A model generated the notes under the pieces. That model saw only the letters and a list, made by a program, of their open reading frames with translations. It had not been told where the DNA came from and did not search any database. Below, piece by piece: positions 15,999-24,852 of a stretch of 53,708 nt of DNA (position 1 is its first letter; each line of letters begins with the position of its first letter). Origin of the DNA: DATKZS01 sp035527835 [NCBI: bacterium]. Its GTDB lineage: Bacteria > RBG-13-61-14. The stretch is from contig DATKZS010000219.1 of NCBI GenBank assembly GCA_035527835.1, forward strand, positions 1-53,708, written 5' to 3'. Both the position numbers and the translations under genes were made by a program.

Positions 15999-16030
15999 CA
16001 ATCATTTGAGGCCTCGCCCTTTTTTTTCTG

Positions 16031-16083
16031 TTGACAAGCAAATAACATTTGTTATAGTAGGCAGTCGAGATAACACTTGATAT
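16031..16083 (+). promoter_or_regulatory. strong promoter with two tandem operator-like palindromes
   Basis: TTGACA (16031-16036), 16 nt, TATAGT (16053-16058). ATAACATTTGTTAT (16042-16055) is a perfect 6-2-6 palindrome covering spacer and -10. A second, imperfect copy, ATAACACTTGATAT, lies at 16070-16083, exactly 28 bp later. Two like-spaced sites on one helix face suggest binding by a dimeric repressor controlling the catabolic cluster. Confidence 0.65.
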
Positions 16084-16137
16084 GCGGCAACGGCGCATGG
16101 CTAAAGGGAGATTCGCCGGGAGACGGGGGGAGGGGAC

Positions 16138-17088
16138 ATGAAGATACTGATCGTGGGCGCGGGCGCTCTGGGCGGGTTCGTGGGCTCGCTCCTTTCCGAC
16201 GCGGGCGTGGACGTTGTGCTCTACGACGTACGCGAGGACTACGTGAAGCTGGTGGCCGAGCATGGCCTGGACGTGAGCGCGGCCGGCGGCAAGCCCAGGA
16301 ACTATCGGCCCAGGATCACGGCGAGCCTGGCCGAGGTGGGCGAGCGCGACGTGGTGATCATCGCGACCAAGGCCACGCAGACCAGGGCCGCGATCGAGGG
16401 CGTGAAGGCGCTGATCAAGGATGACACGCTGGTCGGCAGCTTCCAGAACGGCTACGGGAACCTCAAGGTGATCGAGGAGGCCGTGGGCCGGCCGGAGCGG
16501 ATCGCCGCCATTACCACAGCGCACAACTTTTCGGTGACGGGCCCCAACTCCATCGCCTATTTCATGGGCGCGGGCGGCGTGGACCTGGGCATGATGCAAG
16601 GCCCGAAGACGCCGCGTCTCGAGGAGCTGGGGGCCATCATGAAGAACCTCAAAGTGCCGGTCAAGGTCCACGACGACGGGCACGAGGTGGTGTGGAACAA
16701 GATTCTGTGGAACGCGATGCTGAACTGCACGGCGGCGGTGACGGGCATGGACGTGATCACGATGGCGAACATCGAGCACATCAAGCCGGTGTTCCAGGGC
16801 CTGGCGGACGAGTGGTTCGCGCTGTCCCAGGCCATGGGGGCCAAGGTCTGGCACCAGCCCAATTTCGTGGACATGATCATGATGGGCGCCAAGATGGCGG
16901 CCAAGGTGCAGACCTTCTCGCCGCCCAAGCCGAGCATGTTGCAGGACCTCGAGGCCGGCCGGCCGACCGAGGTGGACTACATCAACGGCGCCATCGTCAA
17001 GCTCGGGGAACAGCACAACGTGCCCACGCCGGTGAACAGGGTCCTGCTTTACCTGGTGAAAACTATTGAGAGCAAGCCCAAAAAGTGA
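16138..17088 (+). CDS. ketopantoate-reductase-like 2-oxoacid reductase (PanE/ApbA family)
   Basis: 316 residues. N-terminal NADP(H)-binding Rossmann motif GAGALGG (7-13) and IIATKATQT; C-terminal helical domain with the catalytic pattern K188-x3-N192-x3-N196 (NKILWNAMLN) and a later GRPTEVDYINGAIV carrying the conserved Glu. All catalytic residues known for PanE are present. It may make pantoate, but its place as first gene before acyl-CoA ligases and a 2-hydroxyacyl-CoA dehydratase-type pair suggests reduction of another 2-oxoacid to a 2-hydroxyacid, as PanE-related D-2-hydroxyisocaproate dehydrogenases do. That role is inference. Confidence 0.88.
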   Translation: MKILIVGAGALGGFVGSLLSDAGVDVVLYDVREDYVKLVAEHGLDVSAAGGKPRNYRPRITASLAEVGERDVVIIATKATQTRAAIEGVKALIKDDTLVGSFQNGYGNLKVIEEAVGRPERIAAITTAHNFSVTGPNSIAYFMGAGGVDLGMMQGPKTPRLEELGAIMKNLKVPVKVHDDGHEVVWNKILWNAMLNCTAAVTGMDVITMANIEHIKPVFQGLADEWFALSQAMGAKVWHQPNFVDMIMMGAKMAAKVQTFSPPKPSMLQDLEAGRPTEVDYINGAIVKLGEQHNVPTPVNRVLLYLVKTIESKPKK

Positions 17089-17094
17089 GGGAAG

Positions 17095-17219
17095 AATATT
17101 TTCACGCAAAGGCGCAAAGTTCACAAAGGGTTTTAAGAATCATCAGATCAAATTAAATTCTGGAGTTAACGAACGCTTTTCTTTCTTTGCGGACTTTGCG
17201 CCTTTGCGTGAGTAATATT
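17095..17219. repeat. intergenic hairpin, GGCGCAAAG family
   Basis: Arms 17103-17128 and 17185-17210 (26 nt, two mismatches), extended by AATATT at 17095-17100 and 17214-17219. The arm is made of near-repeats CACGCAAAG, GCGCAAAG, TCACAAAG. It lies between the reductase and the ligase. Confidence 0.8.
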
Positions 17220-17272
17220 TTTACGAGACTTGGCGCCGGGAGTGCTTCTCCAATTTTCGTGATGGAGGAATG

Positions 17273-19099
17273 ATGGCGGAGATGAAAAAATTCCAGCGCA
17301 CCGTGGCCGACCAGATGGAGATGAAGGCCCGGGACGAGAAGATCAAGGGCAAGAACTTTGTTTGCTTTCAGGACGAGAAGATCACGTACCAGGACTTTTA
17401 CAAGCGGTCCTCCCTCTACGCCCACTTGTTCCAGCGGCTGCACCGGGAGGCGGGCGCGCGGGAGAACGCGCGGGTCGCCGTGTTCATGGACAACCATCCC
17501 TCTTTCCTCTACGCCTTCGGCGGGTGCGCGCTGACCGCGGGCACGCTGTTCGGGGTGAACACGGGGCTTAGGGGCCAGGTGCTGGCCGACCTCATGAACC
17601 AGGCCAAAGTGCAGGCCGTGATCTGCGACGACCGGCACTACGACCGCATCCACGACGTTCGCGGCAAGCTGGCGACCGTGCCTCCGGAGCGGACCTTCGT
17701 AGTGAGCACCGGCCTTGACTTCGCTCCGCCGGAGGACGTGCGGGGGATCGAGGAGACGCTGGCGGGCCTCTCCGAGCAGATGGGCGACGCGGCGTTCACC
17801 CGCCCTGAAGTGGACGTTCCCATGAACACGACGCTGATGATCATCTACACCTCCGGGACCACGGGGCTGCCCAAGGGCATCAAGAACTCGCACGGCAAGC
17901 TCATGAATATCGGCATGGCCTCGGGCATGCTGCTCCAGCTCAAGCCCGACGACGTGGGCTACGCCTGCATGCCGCTCTTCCATTCCAACTCGATGTTCCT
18001 CGCCGTCATGTCCGCGTTCAACTACAACCTGCCGGTGGTGCTGCGCGACAAGTTCAGCGCCAGCGGGTTCGCGCCGGACATGATGCGCTACGGCGTGACC
18101 TACTGGAACTACGTGGGCCAGCCGGTGCATTACGTGATCCTGGCCCTGGAGCGCCAGTACGGGAGCGAGGCCGAGATCGTGAAGCACGTGGCTTTAGACC
18201 CGAGGAAGCGGCTGCGGGTGGCCTACGGCAACGGCGCGTCGCCGGTGGACCAGGACAAGTTCATCCGCTACTTCGGGCTCACGGACATGATGGAGGCCTA
18301 TGGCACCACGGAAATGGCCATCGCCGTGGTCCGGCACATCGGCGATCCGCGCGGCAGCGTGGGCCAGATCCTGGACGGTAATGTGAAGATTTATTCGGAG
18401 CGCGGCGAGGAGTGCCCGGCCGCGGAGTACGACGGGGAGGACCGGTTCCTGAACTATGCGGAGGCGGTGGGCGAGATCGTGCGCCTGGGCGGCCCGCTGC
18501 CGGCGTTCGAGGGCTACCACGACAATCCGCAGGAGGACTCGAAGAAGATCCGCGACGGCTTGTATCATTCGGGCGACCTCGGCCACATCCGCGTCATCAA
18601 CCACAAGCGCTACCTCTACTTTGACGGCCGCACCGACGACTGGATCAGGAAGGACGGCGAGAACTTTTCCGCGGAGAGCGTGGCGCAGGCGGTGGCGGGC
18701 TTTCCGGCGGTGGAACTGGCCGCGGCCTATGGCGTGCCGTGCCCGGTGTCGGACGAGTGGGTGATGGCGGCGGTGAAGTTGTGCGAGGGCAAGAATTTCG
18801 ACCCCGCCGAGTTCCACCGCTACCTGCGGGAGCAGGGCTCGAAGGGCGACATGGACAAGAAATGGATGCCGGAGTTCGTGCGGGTGGTCCCGGAGTTCGA
18901 GTACACGCGCACGCAGAAAATCCTGGTACGGCCGCTGAAACATGAGTATTATAACCTGGAGTGGGTGCCGGAGGGCACGCTCTACTACTACCGGCGGGGA
19001 TTCGATACCTACCGGCCCTTTACCACGGCGGACATGGAATCACTCCTGGCGGAGTTCAAGACCGCCGGCCGGGAACAGCTCTTGGAGACGTGGCGATGA
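17273..19099 (+). CDS. FATP-type acyl-CoA synthetase (AMP-forming)
   Basis: 608 residues. Adenylation motifs: IIYTSGTTGLPKG (about 190-202), YHSGDLGHIRVI, and FDGRTDDWIRKDGENFSAE with the hinge Asp and Arg. The layout (no C-terminal Lys-rich TGKIDRK motif; ENFSAESVAQAV instead) is that of the very-long-chain/FATP group. It forms an acyl-adenylate and then acyl-CoA in the cytosol. ATG 17273 is preferred since GGAGG then has a 5-nt spacer; ATG 17270 is also possible. Its stop overlaps the next gene by 4 nt (ATGA), so it is co-translated with the dehydratase subunits and probably makes their CoA substrate. Confidence 0.88.
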   Translation: MAEMKKFQRTVADQMEMKARDEKIKGKNFVCFQDEKITYQDFYKRSSLYAHLFQRLHREAGARENARVAVFMDNHPSFLYAFGGCALTAGTLFGVNTGLRGQVLADLMNQAKVQAVICDDRHYDRIHDVRGKLATVPPERTFVVSTGLDFAPPEDVRGIEETLAGLSEQMGDAAFTRPEVDVPMNTTLMIIYTSGTTGLPKGIKNSHGKLMNIGMASGMLLQLKPDDVGYACMPLFHSNSMFLAVMSAFNYNLPVVLRDKFSASGFAPDMMRYGVTYWNYVGQPVHYVILALERQYGSEAEIVKHVALDPRKRLRVAYGNGASPVDQDKFIRYFGLTDMMEAYGTTEMAIAVVRHIGDPRGSVGQILDGNVKIYSERGEECPAAEYDGEDRFLNYAEAVGEIVRLGGPLPAFEGYHDNPQEDSKKIRDGLYHSGDLGHIRVINHKRYLYFDGRTDDWIRKDGENFSAESVAQAVAGFPAVELAAAYGVPCPVSDEWVMAAVKLCEGKNFDPAEFHRYLREQGSKGDMDKKWMPEFVRVVPEFEYTRTQKILVRPLKHEYYNLEWVPEGTLYYYRRGFDTYRPFTTADMESLLAEFKTAGREQLLETWR

Positions 19100-20226
19100 G
19101 CGACTTGATGGCGCCGTTTTACGAAGTGCTCGCGGACCGGCACGGCTGGCTCGCCAAGTACAAAGCGCAAAGCGGCCGCAGGATCGCGGGCTACTTCTGC
19201 GACTACGTGCCGGAGGAAATCCTGTACGCGGCCGGCTTGGTGCCGGTGCGCATGACCGGCGGCCAGGGCAACGTGATCGCCGCGGACAGGTATTTGCAGT
19301 CCAGCGTCTGCTCGTTCGCGAGGCGTTGCTTCGACCAGGCGCTGACCGGCGTGTACGGCTACCTGGACGCGCTGATCACGGCGCACGGCTGCGACGTTAT
19401 CACCAAGATGTACGACCTGTGGGCCTACCGCATGAAGGACCCGGCGTTCGTCCATTACCTGTGGGTGCCGCACAAGGTCTTCGACAAGGACGCCCCCATG
19501 GTGATGGAGGGCGAGGTCAAGCGGCTCCGCAAATGCGTCGAGGAGTTCAGGGGATCTCCGATCACGGACGAGGCCATCGCCGACGCCATCGCGGTGTACG
19601 ACCAGAGCCGGGCGCTGTTGAAGCGGGTGTATGAGCTGAGAAGGGGCAGGCCGCCGGCGATCAGCGGAGTGGAGGCGTTCAGCGTGGCGCTCTCGGCGCA
19701 GCTTATGCCCCGCGAGCTGCACAACCAGTGGGTGGAGGCGCTGCTTGCCGAGCGGGAGGGCAAGCCGTCAACCCTCGACGACCGGCCGCGCGTGATCGTC
19801 TCGGCCTCCATGATTGACGACCTCCAGGTGGTGCGAGCCATCGAGGACGCGGGCGCCTGGGTGGTGGCCGACGACCTGTGCACCGGCTCGCGCTACTTCT
19901 GGGACCAGGTGGGCGACCCGGCCCCGAACCCGGTCAAGGCCCTCACCCGCCGCTACCTCAACAAGCTGCCCTGCCCGCGGAGCGTGGACTCGCTTCAGCC
20001 CAGGCTCAATCACATCCAGAATCTCGCCCGCGACTATTCAGCGGACGGGATCATCTTTTATATCTTGCGCTGCTGCGACGCGCACCTGTTCCAGTACCCG
20101 ATCCTGAACCAGCGGATGCAGGAGGCGGGGCTGCGCGTGCTTTACATCCAGGGCGACCAGACGGTCGGGATCAACGAGGCGATCGTGAATCGCATCAAAG
20201 CCTTTACGGAGATGTTGGTGCCATGA
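19096..20226 (+). CDS. 2-hydroxyacyl-CoA dehydratase/benzoyl-CoA reductase-type subunit (HgdB/BcrB family), first
   Basis: 376 residues, PF06050-type. Segments: GYFCDYVPEEILYAAGLVPV, SSVCSFARRCFD, DALITAHGCDVITKMYDLW, DDLCTGSRYFW and IIFYILRCCDAHLFQYP. C72, C99 and C326/C327 fit the three-Cys pattern that holds one [4Fe-4S] cluster per subunit in this family. It should pair with the next protein. Whether it removes water from (R)-2-hydroxyacyl-CoA or reduces an aromatic or enoyl-CoA cannot be told from sequence alone. Both families need an ATP-dependent activator (BcrAD/HgdC/HadI), none of which is in the window. ATGA overlap on both sides. Confidence 0.85.
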   Translation: MSDLMAPFYEVLADRHGWLAKYKAQSGRRIAGYFCDYVPEEILYAAGLVPVRMTGGQGNVIAADRYLQSSVCSFARRCFDQALTGVYGYLDALITAHGCDVITKMYDLWAYRMKDPAFVHYLWVPHKVFDKDAPMVMEGEVKRLRKCVEEFRGSPITDEAIADAIAVYDQSRALLKRVYELRRGRPPAISGVEAFSVALSAQLMPRELHNQWVEALLAEREGKPSTLDDRPRVIVSASMIDDLQVVRAIEDAGAWVVADDLCTGSRYFWDQVGDPAPNPVKALTRRYLNKLPCPRSVDSLQPRLNHIQNLARDYSADGIIFYILRCCDAHLFQYPILNQRMQEAGLRVLYIQGDQTVGINEAIVNRIKAFTEMLVP

Positions 20227-21548
20227 GTGATGAAGTCAAAGACCAGGAAATAAAACAAGCGAACCGGATGCGGGGCAAGAAGCACCTGAAGACCACGCAG
20301 GAGATCTCGCAGATCGTCAAGGACTACTACACCGAGCGGTCGGCCAAGGGGCGGGCGCCGGGTCAGAAGATCGCGTGGTGCGGGGTGGCCGTGCCCAAGC
20401 AGCCGCTCCAGGCCATGGACGTGCTCGCCTACTATCCGGAGCAGTACGGCACGGTGGTGGCGACGCGCGGCAACCCCGAGCGCTTCCTGTCACGCGCGGA
20501 GGCCTTCGGGCTCACCCGCGAGATGTGCGGCTACGCGCGCATCAGCATCGGGTTCATTTTGGAGGGCCTGCCGGAGGACGCGCCGCTCGGGGGCATGGCC
20601 CGGCCCGACATGCTCATCGTCACCACCGCCGTGTGCGACACTCGCGTCAAGTGGTGGGAGCTGATGGGCGAGCTGCTGAACGTGCCGGTCTATATCATGG
20701 AGGCCCCGGAGATGCCGCCGGCCGGACGGATGGGCGCCACCATCTCCGGCGGAGACATGGAGTCCGCCGGCATCCAGATCGGCAGGAAGGACGCGCCGCA
20801 CACCACGGTCTTCGTGGGCCAGAATTACGCCGGCATGATCAAGTTCCTGGAAAAAGTCTGCGGCAAGCCCATGGACTACAAGCGGCTCGCCGAGATCAGC
20901 AAGGCCTCCGGCCGCGTGTCCAAGATCCGGCGCGAGATCAACGAGTACAGAAAGGCCATCCCCACCCCGATGGGCTCGGCCGACGCCTTTGCCGCCATGT
21001 TCCCGGGAATGTACATGCCGGGCACGCCGCTCGCCGACGACTTTTACACCCGGCTCCGCACCGAGGTCAAGGAGCGCATGGACCGGAAAATCGGGATCGT
21101 GCCCGAAGAGCGCTTCCGGCTGGTCTGGAGCGGCATTCCCTTCTGGTACAACATGGGACTGATCAATTACTTCGAGGAGCGCGGAGGCGTGGTGGTGATT
21201 GACACGGCCTACGGCTGCGCGGCCGAGACCACGGGCAACCCGCGCCGCGAGCCCGCGCGCTGGGGCATGAACGGGATGGTGGCCTCCGTGATCAAGGCCA
21301 CGGTGGACTACAACTGTGACGGCGCCGTCCTCTCTTACACCCCGACCTGCCGCGCGCTCTACATCAACCAGATGGAGATCCAGAACACACTGATGGAGGA
21401 GCTCGGGGTCCCGTCGCTCCTATTGGAGAGCGACATGGTGGACCCGTCGAGCTTCAACGAGGCCCAGACCATGTCGCGCATTGACGCGTTTATCGAGGTG
21501 GTCGAGGAGCTGGCCAAACGGCGCGAGTGGCTCGCGGAGAAAAAGTGA
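20223..21548 (+). CDS. 2-hydroxyacyl-CoA dehydratase/benzoyl-CoA reductase-type subunit, second
   Basis: 441 residues of the same family as its upstream partner but longer, with an N-terminal extension (about 45 residues, charged). IAWCGVAVPKQPLQAMDVLAYYPEQYG matches the start of the fold; C102 (MCGYAR), C138 (VCDT) and C376 (PTCRAL) are candidate cluster ligands with the family spacing. RLVWSGIPFWYNMGLINYFEERGG is the substrate-side loop. It overlaps its partner by 4 nt, and the second ligase follows after 10 nt, so the complex and ligase are made together. Confidence 0.85.
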   Translation: MSDEVKDQEIKQANRMRGKKHLKTTQEISQIVKDYYTERSAKGRAPGQKIAWCGVAVPKQPLQAMDVLAYYPEQYGTVVATRGNPERFLSRAEAFGLTREMCGYARISIGFILEGLPEDAPLGGMARPDMLIVTTAVCDTRVKWWELMGELLNVPVYIMEAPEMPPAGRMGATISGGDMESAGIQIGRKDAPHTTVFVGQNYAGMIKFLEKVCGKPMDYKRLAEISKASGRVSKIRREINEYRKAIPTPMGSADAFAAMFPGMYMPGTPLADDFYTRLRTEVKERMDRKIGIVPEERFRLVWSGIPFWYNMGLINYFEERGGVVVIDTAYGCAAETTGNPRREPARWGMNGMVASVIKATVDYNCDGAVLSYTPTCRALYINQMEIQNTLMEELGVPSLLLESDMVDPSSFNEAQTMSRIDAFIEVVEELAKRREWLAEKK

Positions 21549-21558
21549 AGGGGCGCGC

Positions 21559-23325
21559 ATGATCATTAACAAGGCGGAGGCCAAGGTCGCGGTCAGGCTG
21601 AACGTAGCGCTGTACCGCCTGCTCAAGGGAGAGTGCTGCTCTTACCGCCTGGTCGAGAAATGGGCGCGGCTCATTCCGGAGCGGCCCGCCGTGTACTTCC
21701 AGGACGGCATCATGACCTGGCGTGAATTGAACGCCCTCACCAACAAGGTGGCCAACCATTTTCTCTCGCAGGGCGGCAAGGACGGCGACGTGGTCGCGGT
21801 GTTCATGGAGAACTGCCCCGAGTACCTGGGCCTGCTCGCGGGACTGAACAAGATCGGAATGGTGGCGTCGCTCATCAACACCCACCTGCGCCAGAAGCCG
21901 CTCGCCCACGCCCTGATCATCTGCAACCCGCGCTGGATCGTGGCGAGCGAGGAGCTGGTCCAGGCACTGGAGGACGTGATCGCGGAGGCGCCGGTGGGCA
22001 AGGAAGCGGTCTGGGTCTGGGACGGCCAGGCCCCGCCGGGCTATGAGGAGCGCGACCTGAGCCGGCCCATCGCGGCGGCGTCGGACGCGGCGCCGGCCAA
22101 AGTCAAGAAGCCCAAGTTCGACGACCACGTGCTCAACATCTACACCTCCGGGACCACCGGCCTGCCCAAGGCCGCCAGGGTGTCCAACCGCCGCGTGTTC
22201 TTCTCCGGCTATGCCCTGGGCTACGCGCTGGCGCGGTTCGCGAGCGAGGACTGCATTTACGTGCCGTTGCCGCTCTACCATTCGATCGGGATGTTCGTGG
22301 GCTGGGGCTCGGCCCTGGCCACCGGCGCGGCCATCGGCATCCGGCGCCGCTTCTCGGCCTCCGAGTTTTTCACCGAGGCCAAGAAATTTCACGCCACCGG
22401 CGCGACCTTCATCGGCGAGATGCCGCGCTATCTGTTGGCCCAGCCGCCCAGCCCTCACGAGAGGGACCACGGCATCCGCCGCGTGATCACGGTGGGACTG
22501 CGCGGGAACGTCTGGGAGACCTTCCAGCAGCGCTTCGGCATCGAGCAGGTGTTTGAGTTCTACGGCGCCACCGAGACCAGCGTGGGCATCATGAACGTGG
22601 AGGGCAAGCCGGGCATGCTCGGCCGGCTCATGCCGCTGCAGGCCTACGTGGTGAAATGGGACAAGGACAGCGAGACCATCGTGCACAATGAAAAGGGCCG
22701 GTGCATCAACTGCGAGCCGGGCGAGGAGGGCATGCTCATCGGCCGCATCAACTCCATCTTCAACGTCCTGGGCTTCGACGGGTACGTGGACGACGAGGCC
22801 ACCAGGTCAAAGCTCATCAAGGGCGTGTTCAGCTCCTGGGACGAGTTCTTCGTCACCGGCGACGTGGTCAAGGTCCACGACGACCGCTGGGTCTCTTTCG
22901 TGGACCGCTCCGGCGACACCTTCCGCTGGAAGGGCGAGAACGTGGCGACCAAGGAGGTCGAGATCGTGCTCGACGGCTGCCCCGCGGTCGGCGACGTGAA
23001 CGTGTACGGGGTCAAGGTGCCGGGGCAGGAAGGCGCCGCCGGCATGGCCGCGGTGGTGGTGGACGGCGAATGGGACTGCGAATGCGTGTCCAAGTATGTG
23101 GTCGAGAACCTGCCCCACTACGCCCGGCCGCTCTTCGTCCGCCTCTGCCCGGAGCTGCCCATGACCGTCACGCTCAAGCACCAGAAGTTCGGGCTGCGCA
23201 GCGAAGGCTTCGACCCGGCCAAGATCAAGGACCCCATCTATTTCTGGGACCGGCGCCAGCAGAGCTACAAGCTGCTCGATGAAGATACATATGCGGACAT
23301 CGTGGGAGGCAACGTCAAATTGTGA
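21559..23325 (+). CDS. second FATP-type acyl-CoA synthetase
   Basis: 588 residues. Motifs: LNIYTSGTTGLPKAARVSN, FEFYGATETSVGIMN, FVTGDVVKVHDDRWVSFVDR and GDTFRWKGENVATKEVE, then DVNVYGVKVPGQEGAAGMAAV and a C-terminus LKHQKFGLRSEGFDP, all diagnostic of the FATP/very-long-chain acyl-CoA synthetase group. It is only distantly similar to the ligase at 17273, so this is not a recent duplication; different substrates are likely. ATG 21559 has GGGGCG upstream, a weak site compensated by coupling to the upstream stop. The stop codon abuts the hairpin at 23333. Confidence 0.9.
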   Translation: MIINKAEAKVAVRLNVALYRLLKGECCSYRLVEKWARLIPERPAVYFQDGIMTWRELNALTNKVANHFLSQGGKDGDVVAVFMENCPEYLGLLAGLNKIGMVASLINTHLRQKPLAHALIICNPRWIVASEELVQALEDVIAEAPVGKEAVWVWDGQAPPGYEERDLSRPIAAASDAAPAKVKKPKFDDHVLNIYTSGTTGLPKAARVSNRRVFFSGYALGYALARFASEDCIYVPLPLYHSIGMFVGWGSALATGAAIGIRRRFSASEFFTEAKKFHATGATFIGEMPRYLLAQPPSPHERDHGIRRVITVGLRGNVWETFQQRFGIEQVFEFYGATETSVGIMNVEGKPGMLGRLMPLQAYVVKWDKDSETIVHNEKGRCINCEPGEEGMLIGRINSIFNVLGFDGYVDDEATRSKLIKGVFSSWDEFFVTGDVVKVHDDRWVSFVDRSGDTFRWKGENVATKEVEIVLDGCPAVGDVNVYGVKVPGQEGAAGMAAVVVDGEWDCECVSKYVVENLPHYARPLFVRLCPELPMTVTLKHQKFGLRSEGFDPAKIKDPIYFWDRRQQSYKLLDEDTYADIVGGNVKL

Positions 23326-23332
23326 GTAGCAA

Positions 23333-23401
23333 GTAGCCAGTAGCCCGTAGCCAGGGAAAGACGTCTTCTTCCCTGGTCCCTGGCTACGTGCTACTGGCTA
23401 C
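23333..23401. repeat. intergenic hairpin, GTAGCCA family
   Basis: Arms 23333-23357 and 23377-23401, 25 nt with one mismatch. The left side is a run of near-repeats of AAGTAGCCAGTAGCCCGTAGC. It fills the gap between ligase and ferredoxin. A half-copy of related sequence (ACTTGCTGCTGGCTACTAT) is at 1838-1856. Confidence 0.8.
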
Positions 23402-23420
23402 TCCCCGTAAGGAGGGACTG

Positions 23421-23648
23421 ATGGCGGTATACGAGGTCGTAATTGACGACAAGCGGTGCAAGGGGTGCGCGATCTGCGTGTCGGCGTGTCCGAACGAGTG
23501 CCTGGCGGTGCAGGAGAACTACAACCAGGCCGGCTATTTTTATCCGGTGATGAAAGAGGGCGCCGAGTGCTCCGGCTGCGGCGCCTGCGTCAAGCTCTGC
23601 CCGGACTTCGCGGTGGCGGTGTACGAGATTCTGGAGGAGGCGGGGTGA
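23421..23648 (+). CDS. korD: 2x[4Fe-4S] ferredoxin, delta subunit of 2-oxoacid:ferredoxin oxidoreductase
   Basis: 75 residues with two cluster motifs, CKGCAICVSACP and CSGCGACVKLCP. Its position directly before the alpha subunit gene marks it as KorD/VorD, passing electrons from the TPP centre. Site GGAGGG is 4 nt before ATG. The hairpin upstream separates it from the ligase. Confidence 0.88.
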   Translation: MAVYEVVIDDKRCKGCAICVSACPNECLAVQENYNQAGYFYPVMKEGAECSGCGACVKLCPDFAVAVYEILEEAG

Positions 23649-23656
23649 AGAAAGTA

Positions 23657-23732
23657 TTAACAGGGATATACAGGATGAACAGGATGAAAAAAATACAATA
23701 ATTATCCTGTAAATCCTGTTTATCCCTGTTTA
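23657..23732. repeat. intergenic hairpin, CAGGAT family
   Basis: Arms 23657-23685 and 23704-23732 (29 nt, several mismatches). The arm repeats CAGGGATATACAGGATGAAC in steps of about 10 nt. It lies between korD and korA, so inside the Kor operon. Confidence 0.75.
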
Positions 23733-23778
23733 TTTTTCTTGTTTTATTCCGTGAATCCGTTCGAGGGAGGTATTTGAT

Positions 23779-24852
23779 ATGAGTGCGCAAAAGATTTTAT
23801 GCACCGGCAACGACGCCATCGGCCACGGGGCCATCGCGGCGGGCTGCCGGTTCTTCTGCGGGTATCCGATCACGCCGCAGAACGAGATCCCGGCCTTCTT
23901 CGCCGCGGAGCTGCCCAAGGTCGGAGGCATCTTCGTCCAGACCGAGTCGGAGATCTCGTCCATCAACATGCTGCTCGGCTACGTGGCCGCCGGACTCCGC
24001 GGCATCACCACCACCTCCAGCCCCGGGTTCTCCCTGATGCAGGAAGGAATCTCCGGCATCCACGCCATGCAGCTCCCCGCCGTGGTCGTGAACGTGCAAA
24101 GGGGAGGGCCGGGCTCGGGCTCCATCGCCACCGCCCAGACCGATTACAACTTCGCCGTCAAGAGCGCCGGCCACGGCGGCATGAAGAGCATCGTGCTCGC
24201 CCCCGCCTCGGTCCAGGAATGCCACGACCTCACCCAGCTCGCATTCCACCTCGCCGACAAGTACCGCATCCTCGTGGTCGTGCTTTCCGACGCCATCATC
24301 GGCCAGAGCGCCGAGCTCATCGAGCTCAAGACCTTCGAGTTCCCCGAGACCCCCAAAAAGACCTGGGCCATCCGCGGCTCCGCCGAGAAAAAGGGCATCC
24401 GCCTCGTGCTCGATTCCTTCATGCCCTTCAACTACACCTCGTACTTCCCCATGATCAAGAAGAAGACCGACGTGATCGAGGCCGGGGAGGTGCGCTTCGA
24501 ACAGCGCCACGTCGAGGACGCGGAGCTGCTGGTGATTTCCTGGGGCTCGACCGCGCGGATCGCCATGGAGGCCATCAACGGGGCCCGGGCCGAGGGCATC
24601 AAGGCCGGGCTGTTCCGCCCGATCACCCTCTACCCCTTCCCCAGGCAGGCCATGCGGGACGCGGCGAAGAACGCCAAAAAGGTGCTGGTGGTGGAGGACA
24701 ACCAGGGACAGATGCTTTACGACGTGGAGTGGGCCCTGTGCGGGTGCGCGCCCATCTCCTTCCTGGGCATTGACAAGCGCGACCAGGCCGGCGGCATGGG
24801 TCTCTTGTACCCCAAGCCGGTGCTCGAGGAAATGAGGAGGCTAATGTCATGA
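23779..24852 (+). CDS. korA: 2-oxoacid:ferredoxin oxidoreductase, alpha subunit
   Basis: 357 residues. The POR N-domain has FFCGYPITPQNEIPAFF (28-44), QTESEISSINMLLGYVAAG, TTTSSPGFSLMQEGISG and VVVNVQRGGPGSGSIATAQTDYN; the C-terminal domain has LLVISWGSTARIAMEAINGARAEGIKAG and GLFRPITLYPFP. It decarboxylates a 2-oxoacid to acyl-CoA and reduced ferredoxin with its partners. The four separate genes in order D-A-B-C fit Kor (2-oxoglutarate) or Vor (branched-chain 2-oxoacids); which one is not decidable here. Overlaps korB by 4 nt. Confidence 0.9.
   Translation: MSAQKILCTGNDAIGHGAIAAGCRFFCGYPITPQNEIPAFFAAELPKVGGIFVQTESEISSINMLLGYVAAGLRGITTTSSPGFSLMQEGISGIHAMQLPAVVVNVQRGGPGSGSIATAQTDYNFAVKSAGHGGMKSIVLAPASVQECHDLTQLAFHLADKYRILVVVLSDAIIGQSAELIELKTFEFPETPKKTWAIRGSAEKKGIRLVLDSFMPFNYTSYFPMIKKKTDVIEAGEVRFEQRHVEDAELLVISWGSTARIAMEAINGARAEGIKAGLFRPITLYPFPRQAMRDAAKNAKKVLVVEDNQGQMLYDVEWALCGCAPISFLGIDKRDQAGGMGLLYPKPVLEEMRRLMS

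Noticed and set aside
16008-16027. Rho-independent terminator after the RelE toxin (GAGGCCTC then a T run)
   Set aside because: The palindrome has no room for a loop, so a stable stem is unlikely; the T run is just before the next promoter.
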